Origin: Symbiodinium natans
Lineage: Eukaryota; Sar; Dinophyceae; Suessiales; Symbiodiniaceae
DNA length: 64,000 nucleotides
Direction: 5' to 3'
Assembly: GCA_905221605.1 (NCBI GenBank)
Contig: CAJNDS010000035.1
Span: 1-64,000 of the forward strand
Below, piece after piece: positions 12,131-24,599 of this stretch; within the stretch, counting starts at the first letter, position 1; every line of letters starts with the position of its first letter. The notes under the pieces are model-generated. The model saw only the letters and a program-made list of their open reading frames with translations, searched no databases and was not told where the DNA came from. The position numbers and the translations under genes were made by a program.

Positions 12131-12930
12131 CTCTGGGCTTTTCTTGCAGCTGGTCTATAAGTAGACAAAGCAAGTGTAGGCGCGCATGCAGCAAACCATG
12201 CCAAGGCGCTCCGAGGCCACCGAGCACCAGCAGCCGCGCGTCGCCTCCGCCAGATCCTTCAGCACATCTCAGCATTTTGGTGCCATTGGTGGCTGATGCT
12301 GACTGTATACTAGGTGAGAAGCTGCTTCCGAGTTTAGTGGACAAGACTGGCCTCGGCCAGCGAGTGCCACCAGCACTGCGGACGCCAGGCGCCGAGGGTA
12401 TTGCCAGCGCTGCTCCTGACACTTTCGGAGATCTGCGACCTACAAAGACACGGCCAAATTTGGTGGTAAGAATTGGTATGCTGGGGTCCGGGCGACCAGG
12501 CGAGCTCGGTGGCCTAACACGGCGCCAGCACCAAGCAGCCGGGCGGCCGCCAGCAGTTCCTGTCTTTGGCCGAGCCAAGGCTAGAGTGGGACACAAATGA
12601 CTCCGATTCAAAAGAGTATGACTGGCTTTCTCGGTCGTTGCACATAGTCACACAGCACTTTCCGAGCCATCTGCCCGCCTGAATTTCATTAGGTCGACCA
12701 TTGCACTCATCTCGGTGCCAGCAATGCCTGGTGCATCTCTGAGGCACTTTGAGGATGAGTCCCGTCTGACTTGTGCATCTCTGAGGACATTGCCAGCAAA
12801 GCCCCGTCTCATCCAAATCCTGAGCATCGTTGGGTGAAGCTTTCTGGCCGAACTACATTTCCTCAAGCAGACCACATCATTCTGAGCCGCTGGATGACAG
12901 TCGACGGTACAGAGTACCTGAAGCCAAGGC
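12131..12930. other. Unassigned; plus-strand open frame to 12,600
   Basis: A plus frame continuing out of the repeat cluster stays open to a TGA at 12,600 and includes CILGEKLLPSLVDKTGLGQR and TKTRPNLVVRIGMLGSGRPG. It has no recognised domain. A minus frame overlaps it. From 12,600 to 12,930 nothing stands out. Confidence 0.2.
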
Positions 12931-12951
12931 CAAGACTCCAAGATTCTTGAT

Positions 12952-13330
12952 TTGACAAAAGAGATTTCACCACTGCCGGCCTCTGCCGCTGGGGCATCGG
13001 AACTTTCCTCTGTGGGCTCCGACTCAGACCGTTCCGGGGAAAACTTCAGCCTGGGCAAGGCAGCTTCGCACTTGAACGATGTATCCAGCCCCCTCAGCAA
13101 ATTAGTGGACAAGCGGGGTTGGCTGGCCTGTCTGCTGCGTTGGCCACTTGCTGCGGCATTTGTAGCCATGGTGGGCGCAACAAATCCTACCATTGCAACT
13201 GGCACGAGGAAACTTTGACAAAGAGAAAAGAGCAAAGAAAGAAGCAAAGAAGCTGTCCACAGCCAGGGACATGATCGGCGAGCTGCCACCACACGATCTC
13301 AAACGCGCAATCTCATCCATGCTGAAGGAC
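12952..13330 (-). CDS. Strand-ambiguous coding-like segment; minus reading resembles a signal/plastid leader
   Basis: On the minus strand a frame from 13,292 has a hydrophobic stretch (TASLLLSLLFSL), then SFLVP and FVAPTMATNAAASG, then a Ser/Arg-rich region and an acidic one (ERSESEPTEESSDAPAAEAG). Signal peptide followed by an FVAP-type motif and a transit-peptide-like region is what dinoflagellate plastid-targeted precursors look like. The opposite strand is also open and reads DKEKRAKKEAKKLS then ARDMIGELPPHDLKRAISSM, equally protein-like. Only one can be right. The neighbours on the minus strand favour the first, and residue usage around 13,200-13,330 favours the second. Confidence 0.35.
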
Positions 13331-16004
13331 CTACGCACTGCAGCCCCTCGCTATGTTTGTACCGACGAAGCGGCGCAAACAATCAACACAAGCTTTGATC
13401 GGTTGGTCGTTGGGGGGGGGGGGGCTCCGAAACGTCTCACATTCGCGTCGCATGTGCCTCTCACACGGTGCAGCGTCGCGCCTCAATTGCGCATCTGCGA
13501 CTCGCAAGCGCTCCCAGGTTTCGGCGCGAAGTTCGCGCCAGAGAGCGCTGTTGGCCTGGTCTCCGAATCCCAAGGCAACAAACTTCAAGTTCATGTGAAC
13601 CACCGTGAACCACCGTGAGCTGTGCGAGCTGTTGCCAGAACTAGAAAACACGTGCATGGCCTCCAACTGCTCCAGCGCCTCTGCTACCTCACAAGTGACT
13701 ACGTGCATCCGACGTAACCCCAATGTTCGAGTGTTTTTTTGCACTTCGAAGACGGCGTCGACCCTCGCTTCATTGAGGCCGGATGGTCGTTCAAGCGCTG
13801 ACAAGAGCCAGCCCGCAAGCGGCATTTCTCTCATAACTTGTGCACTAGGCACAGCTTCTCTGCTTGTACGGAGCTCGGGCATCTCTAGTCATGGTCAAGG
13901 CTGGCATCTTCCTTCTTACGATTACCCTCTCCATGGCTCTATGACTAGTAAGTTGGCGTTGGCACGACGAGCTTGGTGTCTCTGATCTTGTTGCTCTGCT
14001 AATCAAGTTGAGGCCAATATGACCCGAGCTCAGTAGCAACTCCTGGCAAATCGAATGCTGCTCTTCGCTTGCCGCACCCATGTTTGTGCTCTGGTTCTTT
14101 GGCGTGGTGGGGGGCCTGACCGAGTCCAGGGCACAAATGCCTTGGTCTGCGAGCTCCACTGTGGATCAGAAATGCATATGGGAGTTCTTCTAGATTCGAG
14201 CCGCCTTACAGATACGGCTGGCATCGGATCCGTTATAACCGTGGCCCCAAAACCATCTCCCCCCGAGCGAACAGAGGTACCGACGACGCCTCGTACTGCT
14301 GAGCTGAACAAGTGCGTTTATGCAGCCAACCCAGCCTGGTGCGCATCGCCCCTGTCCTCTGCACAGGCCTTTGCCACGCCGAGCCATGCGAGCGACATTC
14401 CGAAAGAGACAGCAGAGGCTTGCTGCTGAAAGTTGCTTCGTTAGGTAGGGGTGGTCGGGGATCGGTCGGACGGGATTAAGACGACTGCATTCTAGTTCCA
14501 ACTCCAACTGCAAGCCTCAGGAGATCATAGGAGAACCAGATTACGTGCTGTAGCCTACAGTCGCTCTTTGTAAGAAGGGCTGAAGAGCCGTTGATAGCTT
14601 CCACGGCAGCCATACAGGTGGCTCCTGCAATGCTCGCCGAAGGGGAAAGGACACATCTCCTGTCTTCACACCCTTTTCGTCAGGAGGCAAAGGCGCGGGC
14701 AGATGCCGGGCCTGCGTCTCAGATCACAACTTCCCAAAGCTGGGACAGATCTCGATTTTCACTCCTGGTCTGCAGGCAGCATCCACCAACTCAGCCCATG
14801 CCGCACCTCCACACGCTCTATCCTTTTATTCAGCACCAATCAGGGTCCAAGAAGCCGTCGGCCAAGATGGACAGGGGCAATGGCCAACCATCCGCTGGAC
14901 CCGTCGTAGCTTTGTCATCTCCTGTCCCACGCTTGTCACGTGCATGTTTGTTGTGCCGTTGTTTGCTGCATTGCATGCAGCCTCTCCGTCGAGTTGTGCC
15001 CTCAGGGGTGCGTGCTGCACTGTAAGCCTTGTAAGCCGTGCTTTTGAAACGCGGTCCTGGCCAGCGCCACTGCAGGGCCACACGCACAGCGGAAAGGAAG
15101 AGGCGGTGAAGGTCCAAGGCCACCTCTTCTGGCTCCTGGGAGAGGAAAAAAATGGAAAAAAGCGAGAAGGGCACACGATCACAACACACTGTCAGCACAA
15201 CTTTCGTTCAAGAGGCATCTGGGCCGTCGCCGACACGAAGCGGAAGCCAAAGTGCCTGAAAAAGAAACCCATGGCCTGCCGCCCTAACGCCGCCGATCCC
15301 GTGTGCTTTTGCAATGACCTAGCGCATCCTAACTTACCCGCTCTGCCCGCCCAGCGGCCTGCCTTGATGGCAGGCGTCCACCAAAGGGGCAGCCGGCCAG
15401 GCAAGCTGAGGGCAATTCCAGGCCTGAGCGAAGGAGAGCGAATGGACCTTCGAGAACCTTCCTGCCTCTAAGAGAACTTGATGACATCCTGCCACATGAT
15501 GCCAAGAGTCCCTTCAGCCCCATCACAAAGACGCAGAGCCTCAAGTACACTCAGGTGGGCAAAACTGTCCACACTTGCAATATGTATGGATGACAGGTCA
15601 GTCAGGTGTCTCCGACCAGACTGCGATGGGACCTCAACCTCACGATAACGAAGAACTATGTCCCTCCCCTTTGCCTTTGAGCTGATGTCCCAGGGATGGG
15701 GGTGGCTAACCAGCAGACGGACCACACGCCCTGACCTTTCTTTTCTGGCAACCCCAGAACCTACAGGGGCTATCTGACAGGTGCAGGTTGACGATCGGAT
15801 TCTGCACGGCCCGGCGGGGGCTGCATAGATAAATGATACGTTGGGCGGCAAGCCCCCACGCCTAAAAGAAGTGTTTCTGACAGAAGGGGGTTGACCTGAT
15901 GGGGGGTCCCCAGCCGGTCGCACTGTGAGAGTACTATTGCCTCCGCCTTCCAGCTCGTTTTCCTTCAGCTCAAGCTGCTTCACGAAACGGGCAGATGTTG
16001 ACAC
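13331..16004 (-). CDS. Multi-exon gene of unknown function
   Basis: Coding-like exons on the minus strand: 16,004-15,950 (FVKQLELKENELEGGG); about 15,710-15,487 (KGRDIVLRYREVEVPSQSG, SVDSFAHLSVLEALRLCDG); 15,135-15,057, which follows a strong polypyrimidine acceptor (TTTTTTTCCTCTCCCAG) and reads EPEEVALDLHRLFLSAVRVA; 14,426-14,336 (ASAVSFGMSLAWLGVAKACA), ending at a GC donor after CACCAG; and about 13,860-13,430 (VDAVFEVQKNTRTLGL, VAEALEQLEAMHVF, ANSALWRELRAETWERLR). The segments are helical and mildly hydrophobic. I do not recognise a family. They may belong to one gene or two. A run of 13 G residues lies at 13,412-13,424. Confidence 0.45.
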
Positions 16005-16677
16005 AATTGTTCATTCATTCCCTTACATTACTGCGACCTTTCTTGGCAGGAATGAGTTTCAGGGCAAAGCTCCATCTTCTTTGCCCTCCAACTGCAGTCG
16101 CAGCATGACCCCCAAATAAGAACAGGCTTGGGAGGAGGTGCATGACTGAAACGGAGGATTTCCCTGCCTCCCAACCAGACACGCTCACCGCATCGCCGGC
16201 TGACACGCTGCAACGCAGGGCTTCACCACCTTTGGCATCTGTCCATGCGATCAACAGCCAACGAGTGCGAACTAGCGCAAGACTTTTGCTGACGGCCCGA
16301 CTCTGGAAGTGGATCGTTCGCTCCTCTGCCGGGACTTGCCAGACCTCTTGGCACAGCACCTCGGCCTCCCGATTCGGAAATAGACCAATGGCCAGTCAAG
16401 ATCGTGGAGGCAGAGATTCTGCCAACGGCCTCTTTGGAAGAGACGCAGAGCCTCGAGCCCCACCTGGGACAACAGACAAGCCCCTTCGCTCGCAGACTCC
16501 CACGACGTTCTTTCTGATCAAAGTTGAGCTAGGCCAGCAAAGTTCAGCTATCTCAAACTCTTTGGAGACAGCCCCTCTGCGATATGTACACTGGCCACGC
16601 CACGGCTCAGTTTCGAGCCGCGCCGGTGACCGGAGCACCCAGACAAGCCGAGCGTCCTGAGGCTAAGCTAGGATAAC

Positions 16678-19600
16678 TAGGACTGGGCGGCCAGAAGCTT
16701 CGTCTTGGCCACGTGGAACTCGACATCGCTTAGACGTCCGGAGGTATGCATGTCACCAAGCCGTCGAAGCTCTTCCTTAGGCAGAACATTTTGCTGGAGT
16801 ATGGTCGGAGTTGTCCAATCTTCATTGCTCGACACCGAGGCAACCAAGGGCAACCAAGATGACCACTACACAGGACCTCAGGCTGCAAAAAGATGCCAAG
16901 CGTCAGCCATAGATGCTCCATCCTGCACAGCTTTGCATGCACGGCAAGTCTGTGCTTCAGACGCTCGTTTGGACAAGGCTACGGCAGCTAAGGAGGCGGC
17001 TAGGGTCTAGACATGTCTAGGCAACTCCTGCCTGACGATGTCCCAACCGTTGCGGCGCCGCCGCTCGAACTTCGTCGCAGCAGCGGAGTCCCAGCCAAGC
17101 GCAGAGACCTGAACATGACAAGGTTGCAAAAGGTGGGGCGCTGGCATGAAGCATTGATCTAGCAGAGCGACAGCTTGATTTCGTGACAAGTGGCTTACCG
17201 CCGACACATTCTCACAATGTCAGACGAAGCTAGGGACATGCTGGCTTCATGCAATCATGACACCTCCGCTTGTCTTCCCTACCGCCTCAGACTTCAAGCT
17301 GCCCAGAGCAAGAAGGCGAAGGTTCTTCCGATGAATCCTTGCAACAGAAGAGGTTCAGACGAGGTTCACTCAGTTCAAGTCATTTCATACAAGCCTGAAT
17401 CTCCTCAAAGTCTGAATCTCCTCAAAGTCTCGTTACACAAACATGACGAACCGTGCGAGCACCGAAATACTAGGTCTCTTCAGAACAAATCAGCCTCCAC
17501 CAGAAACTCATCCCAACAGGCAAAAGTCTCCGATCTGAATGCCGAACCCCAGCCCGGAAACCCCAAGGTACCAGAACGAGAGGAACGTGTCAAGTCTGGT
17601 GGCCGAGAGTTGCACGATACCTTTCAGACAAGCGTCATCACTTCACCTTCTCCTGCAGGGGCACATGCGTTGCTTGCTTGCACATGCCAAGGTTAAAATA
17701 AAACACCGAGGGAGGAGGTCCAGGCAGGAGAAGCTTCGCATGTGTTGAGTGCGAAGGGCAGGACTCCGTGAGCTGTCCTGGCACAGGAATGGTACGGAAA
17801 TTACGGAAACGAAGATGGAAGCGCGGTTTCAAGTCAGCCCATTCCAGTGCGACCTTCCAAGCCATTGAGCTTGGCGTTGGACGTGGAGCCTTCCACTCGG
17901 CAGCGTGCCCCCTGGGGGATGAAGGGTATGTCCTTCCAAGAGGCCCCGCTTGTCATCACTTCTCCACTCTCCACTTGGCTCTCCACTCTCCAATGACCGC
18001 AAGGTGACCGCAAGGACCATGAACACTGCCTGGAGCAAGGCACCCACGTGATCAGTGCCGAGAGCGGGCAAGGCAGAACTCAGCTTATCCGCCGGCAGCG
18101 ACAGGAGGAAGGCGATCTCCTAAGACTGAGCGTTGCACTGGGCGATTGCACAGAGCACACTGACACATGTGACATGACGTACACACCCCCTCAATCCCCC
18201 TCAGACCACGCAGACACGAGCCCTGACCTTCCCGTCCCCCGCAGCCTCGCGAGGGCAGGCCTTGACCCGCAGCCTCGCCACGCAGGCCTCCAGCCAACGG
18301 AGCGCCTGCAGATGTTTTCTTGTTGTCTCGAATTGCCGCACTGCGGCGACGTGTCTTCGCTCAGTTCGCGCCTCTGTGCTGGACAGTGCCGGTGGACCTG
18401 GCACAGCCTGACCCAGGAGCGATGCCGGAGCCTGCACCTGGACACCATCGCAACATACCGCAACTGGGGATGACTGGGAATGGGCACACTATGGCACAGT
18501 CAAAGACCTTCAGCCACGACCAAGCCGACCCCAAGCCTCCTCCGCAGGAATGGGCCTGTTGCCCACATTGGGCCACTGCGAACCCTGAGATGGCACGAGG
18601 CATTTTCTGTCACAATCGGGAAGGTATATACAGAAAATACATGGCCCCACGGCTTTTGGGGCCTCCAGGGACAGCTGACGGCTAGGAATGGAGTCGAAGC
18701 GCAGATTCTTCCGGGCAATGAGCATGGCATCTGCACATGGCACAAGGTCGATGTGAAGCAAAGTGCTCGGCGGCTTGAGTCACTCAGCAAGAAACAAGTG
18801 CAGCGGCAAAAGCCTTCATACTCGCCTGGCGGATCCCCACCGCGAGCCTGGCACAGAGTGGAATCACGATGCCAATAGAGTCAAATAACTATAGACAAAT
18901 ACAACACAAGAGAATGAGCTCCCACTGCCGTGACCGTGTTTACAACTTTTCAAAATCGGGGGAGCGTGTCGATGGTCAACACCGTCCAATCTGTGCAGCA
19001 GATAGCGGCTAATCTTGCTGCGCACCGCCAGCAAAACGGCAACGCCCACAAATCGTGCCGAAATTTGGATGATCTGTTGATGTGAGGGGATAGCACAAGG
19101 TCCAGCTGGATGGCGTGTGGTGCTCATCGGTTTGAGATGGAATTCCCCGGTGGGCCCGCTCTCGTTGCCCAATCCCACATCCTCCCACAAATCCAGCATC
19201 GTACCGATACCGTGTTTTCGGAGCTTCTGGATGTCATATCTTCAAACGTCAGCGTCTGCGTGTACAGCGCTAAGTTTTTCTCCTCTTGAACATCAAAGGC
19301 TGTGTGGCGAAGATCATTTACTGCTGCAAAAGTCTTGAATTTGTCTTGCTTAGAGAATTACCATAAAGTTTGCCGGTTTGCCTCTACTGGGCTTTTGGCG
19401 CTTCAAGATGGATCTCGCCGTGAAATGTCACTGCCTGGTTCAACCGTTCAACCTCGGCCTCGCACAGTTCCGGCGAAGAAGCGAACCCAACGAAATAGAC
19501 CCAACCAAAGAGGAGAGGTCTCGAATCGACTCTCCGAATCAATGCCGGCCTGGGCCGAAGCAAATGCATCGGAAATGAGGACATGTGGAAATGAGCAGGT

Positions 19601-20815
19601 GAGGATGAGCTCAATCTGCGCAGATTGACCCAGGTGAGGACCAGACAAAGTGAGCGGGTTAAGGCCTCTGCTGACTCTAATGACTCCAACGTCTCTGCTC
19701 AAAATAACGGAAAGCTTTGGACTGAAGTTGCCGCTTGACCATTTCCAAACGTCGAGACAGGCAGTTTCGCGACCAGTATGCAGCTTAGAGAGCGCATGCC
19801 CAGAGCTGTTCTACATCCGGATCAGCGGGCATGCGAAAAACCCACATATGGCTTCTGCACCATCCTCCACCAGGACCAAGGCGTGAGTTTCGGCCCCAGA
19901 GAGGTCTCGGCACAAGGTGCAGCGCCTCGCAACATCGTTGGAACTCTGGCGGCCACTCTGAGATCCATGGAGAAAACGCCGTGAACGGACTGTGAACACG
20001 CCTGTCATTCAGCTGCGGAGAGGAATTGGAGCCGAAGATGCCGCAGCCAGCACCTGGTAAGCTGTTCTCCCGAATCAAGAATGACGTTCACACATGCGCA
20101 GCCATGTTGACACCTGGTCAGAAAGCCCCCCCGAATAGTTTGGAATTTTGACAACGTTAAGGCCTCGGACTTGTCTTTGATTTAAACCGTATATCAGTAG
20201 TGTAGTAGTGGTGCCTCGAGGTAGGAACTCAAGCTCGAGCAAGCAGGTGCCCAACTGGTCTTCTCCTGCGGAGGGCGGAAGGTCCTGCACAATCTGCGCA
20301 AGCTCGAGCACGAAGCACACTCCAATCCGTTGCAATCCCTTTATTTCTGAGATGTCCATAACTCATGCGCTCATCAAGAGTAAACTCACCTCGTTGATGG
20401 TGTCCAAGGGCAATGAAAGTAACCAGGCAACTTCCTGAAGGGACGTGGTCCCGCATGGTCTCTCGTATTGGGTCAAGAGAACTGCAAGATCTCTCGGACA
20501 ATGTGCCAAATGCACACCTCTCGGCCGCAGCCCCTCAGCGCCAGCTTAGCAACTACCTGCAGACACCATTGATGCCAAACCAACGTGCTCTGCAAATTCG
20601 AGCCGCCCCAACGTCTGAATCACAAAATGGGGTTCACCTCCGACAGCCATCGCTCTGCAGGTTTCTCCTCCGAACTTGCACAACGTCAGAGACGGTAAGA
20701 GAAAGTACAAGAGCCCGAGTGCACGACACACAGCTTCAGATCTCCTGAAGGAAGAGAGGGAGGGTGGCAATCTCTGCGATGACATCCTCAGGTTGACAAG
20801 AAAAGGCATCAGAGA
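16678..20815 (-). CDS. Long multi-exon gene(s), unknown function, ending in a SHOCT-like motif
   Basis: At least ten coding-like minus segments: about 20,815-20,743 (PEDVIAEIATLPLFLQ), 20,515-20,390 (open in two frames, ending in GAG then GTGAGT), 20,350-20,205 (VLELAQIVQDLPPSAGED, LGTCLLELEFLPRG), about 19,520-19,388 (YFVGFASSPELCEAEVERLN), 19,238-19,100 (DIQKLRKHGIGTMLDLWEDV), 19,065-18,980 (ARFVGVAVLLAVRSK), 18,870-18,785 (VIPLCARLAVGIRQASMKAF), 18,395-18,240 (FETTRKHLQALRWLEACVAR), 18,120-17,985 (FLLSLPADKLSSALPALG, VGALLQAVFMVLAV), 17,112-17,030 (KFERRRRNGWDIVRQ) and 16,812-16,678. The last reads KEELRRLGDMHTSGRLSDVE then FHVAKTKLLAAQS and a stop, which fits the SHOCT pattern (L..L...G.l...EF...K..LL) commonly seen at C-termini. 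Whether this is one gene or two adjacent genes is not resolved. Confidence 0.5.
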
Positions 20816-20819
20816 TCAT

Positions 20820-22990
20820 CAGAGCAAAACCGACACCTGGCAGCTCCTTCCTCTCAGCTCTTCTACTGAGGGGCATTTGTGTAGAAACGGTCTTCTTTCA
20901 GCGCACTAGCCTCTGGAGGTTCAGCGGCCTCTGCAAGTACAACGGAAAAACTGGTACCAAGGCATCAGCATCCTGCAAGACTCATTCAGCACGCACACAC
21001 ACACACACACAGAGTAGGCACAACAGGTGCAAGCCTTCATGCGCATGCATCACGCTGCCATGGCAGGAGCGCATGGGACTGTCACCAAGGCGTTGCTCAG
21101 GTCAGCTCGTACAGTTCTCAGTCAAAAAGCTTGCAGGAATTCCCCGCACATCACAACCACACGACTACAACCTGTCTTGAGCAGCACGGCGACAGGGGGT
21201 CATCACACACGCTGCCGCTTGCCAATCGATGACGATGACGGAGCTCTTCGTGGTAAGGCTCGGCATCTGACTGACCAATGGCGCCACCGCGTCCGACCAC
21301 CAAGGAACCCATGTCAACCACCTGCAGCACATGTCACCCCCAACAAAGCGCTGTGCAGAACAGATTGCAAGCCTTGCCTCAAAAACATTCAAGTGCCCAG
21401 GTGCAACAAGATCAATACTTAAAGCTTTGGTGGTCAATGATCTGGTGAGAGCCCCAGGAAGCCCCCGAGAGAGGCCCCAAGAGCTAACAAAAGGCCTCAA
21501 AAGGCTTCAAAAGTCCCCGACCCCAGGATTTGCCCGTACCCGCAATGAAAAATGCGATTTTTAGTACTGAAATTCATGGTTTCGGGCCTCCTCCATTATA
21601 TTTCAGAAGGGCCAGGAAAGTTTCAGGAAGCCCCCAAGAGGCCCCAAGAGCCACCGAAAGGCTTCAAAAGGCTTCAAACAACAGAACAATGAATTGAGAA
21701 AAAAATCTCTGACACAGGCATTCATTTCGGAAACCATGTAGTAGCCTCGCGGTAAGCGCCGCAGGGCGACGAATCATACCTTGAGTCAGCAAGATCGGAA
21801 ATTTCTGCATTTTGCACTTGAAGACTCAAGGGCTGTTTGGTGACAATCTTTTCCGAACTGCAAAGTGATGGTCTGTGAATTCTATGCGAAAGAGCAAGTT
21901 TAACACCAAGCAAGAAATGCCGTAAAAAAAAACGCTAATTACATCAAGCAAATCTGGGTGGGCGCTAACACTTAAGTAATCTTGAATAAGGTCTGCTGAG
22001 GCTACAGCCAGGGACGGCCATGGGACTACAGAAGCGACGTACCCAAGCCTTGCTAGGCATCAGCTCAAAGCTTTCATTTGAGTCGCATCGGCTATAGACG
22101 CTCTAGATCGTGACAGCTTGCATTCAGGTCTGACAAATCACGCAGCCACGGGGCTTATTCACGAACATGTTTAAATTGTGATAGCTGGACATGTTGCTGT
22201 AGGAACATTGCATACTGAGCATACTTCCAGCAATTTATGGTGATTCCACAATGCCAAGCTCAGGCCAGGCCATGTCGCTCGAGGCAAACGGTGCCCCCCA
22301 ACGTCCAGCCGAAGAGCGACAAGAAGCTCACCTGCAAGTCTGAAAGTGCGTGGCCCCTTGATGGTGCAAGTCCTCATCAACTACCAAACATGTTCTCCCC
22401 AAAAGCATAAAAACGACTTAGGGGTCGGGTTCTCGTTCAGGGTTCCCAAACTGCAGGTCACGAGGACTGTCGGGCGTTGGCAGCAGGATGGGCGCAGAAT
22501 GGTTCGGGATGGATTGCGGGAAGGTCCCGGTGCTGCTGCCGGGATGATCCAGGTGGAACAGACGACGGCTACAGAGTGGGCTGCGGCATGGTCCTGGTGT
22601 GACAACGACAATGGATGGTAGCTAACGTGGGTTTCGCGATGGTGGGTGTGACCAGGGTTGCGGGTGCGAGGAGATGGAGGCAGGAGGCGGGAGGGGGAGA
22701 AAGCTCAGCAAGAGAGGCTTGGATGAGCATCATCGGAAATTCGCTTCTCGTTCTCCACTCATCCCTCCCACGATGCCCGATCACGACCTCAAGGTAACGG
22801 CTTCTAACCCAGCCATCAGCCCTACTTCAACACGACGCTTGACATGCCCAGATACAAGTTCTCTAATAGCAACTGCGAGGGTATTGGGAATGTGCCGCAC
22901 GCCCAAATAACGACATGTGTCTCTCATGAGGCCAGCCCTGCACAGCACATTATAGGAGACCGCGCTTGTCCTCCTAGAGTGTGATTGTTC
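20820..22990. other. Unassigned spacer with an (AC)n run and a duplicated block
   Basis: An AC dinucleotide run lies at about 20,994-21,011. Plus and minus frames overlap at 21,165-21,564 without a recognised motif. The rest to 22,990 shows no convincing exon. Confidence 0.3.
21449..21680. repeat. Direct repeat, two diverged copies of about 55 bp
   Basis: A block with AGGAAGCCCCCGAGAGAGGC and AAAGGCTTCAAAA at about 21,457-21,513 recurs at about 21,627-21,678 with a few substitutions and small gaps. Confidence 0.75.
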
Positions 22991-23013
22991 TTTCTGGTAC
23001 TACTGGTAGTACC

Positions 23014-23500
<487 letters not shown>

Positions 23501-23629
23501 CAGCTGCTGAGCCTGTGCGGCTGGTGGCGTCTGGGGACATTGGACGATTGCCGGGCGAAACCACACCTCTTTGCAGACAAGATGCATGATGCGACTGATA
23601 CGAGTACTGCACACGGCTGCAGCAAGGCT

Positions 23630-24580
23630 ACTCGGTCTTAAACTCTGCAGAATTTGTGTATGCTGTGCTTGAAAGGTACCCGCCCCTCGAAAATCCACTT
23701 TGGTATCTCCGAATCCGCTGCGCGTCCGGCTCGTCCTCAGACACGAGCAGGCTCTCATTCACGGACGGGGGTGCTGACACTGCTTCGGACTGCCCGGCCT
23801 GCTGGGCCTGCTCGGCCTGCTCGGCTTGCCCGGCCTGCCCGGCCTCCCCGCAAGGAAGCCGCAGCGCAGAGGCCCAGCGCGCTGAACGCCCAGGGAGCAC
23901 TGAGCACACAGCACGGCCGATGATGCCTAGAGCAGTGATGGCTCAAACCCTTTGGGGAAGCAGGTGGCCCACACGTCCTACCCAGACTTGTGAGTGTGAG
24001 AATCGGCTGTCCACACCCTGCATACTTCGCATCGATTTCATTCCTGAAAGGCGAGTGTTTCTTTTGTGCCGGGGTGAATCACTCTGCATCTCCCTTGCCA
24101 AACCGCCATGTGCAACACTGCCCAAGAGCACAGAGACCAGACCGGGGCTGCCGCCTGTCGGAGATGTCCTTCAACAGAGGCTCACAACTCGCCCAACTCA
24201 CAGCATTGTGCTTCATCGGTGCTAAGAATGCTCGAAGACGCAGAGAGCTCATCGAATCCTATCCGATTGTTACGCAAGGCGCCGGCCTTGGAGTGTCCCC
24301 GGCAGCTTGTTTGAGCCCGCCAACCAAGCTGCGTGGACCCCACAGCGCCGGAGGGCTGTCCATTCCAAAGAGGCGATCCATACATAGGCGTATGAACTGC
24401 GATCATCATGTCATTCTGATACCATGCCGGCATGCGCCAGTTCAGAGAAGCATAGATAAGAAAAGCAAACTCCTGGGGCAGGCTATCGTACGACACTTGC
24501 TGGAAAAGCTTCCGTGCGCACGTGATCTTGCAGCTTGACAGCGGCTGCATCTGCAACGGAGTACTTTGCTGGTCTGTCAC
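23630..24580 (-). CDS. Candidate exons, unknown function
   Basis: At 24,580-24,182 a 132-codon minus frame contains KLFQQVSYDSLPQEFAFLIY, SLNWRMPAWYQNDMMIAVHT and ends DEAQCCELGEL. At about 23,800-23,690 another contains SVNESLLVSEDEPDAQRIRR, preceded by a GQAEQAEQAQQAG low-complexity stretch (near-repeats of GCCTGCTCGG at 23,790-23,850). No family is recognised. The frames could be parts of one gene with introns between. Confidence 0.35.
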
Positions 24581-24599
24581 ACGTCTGCTGCGAACACGA

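Noticed and set aside
17190-17696. 168-codon plus-strand frame between minus exons
   Set aside because: No motif and poor agreement with its neighbours. It lies in a gap between coding-like minus blocks and is probably intron.
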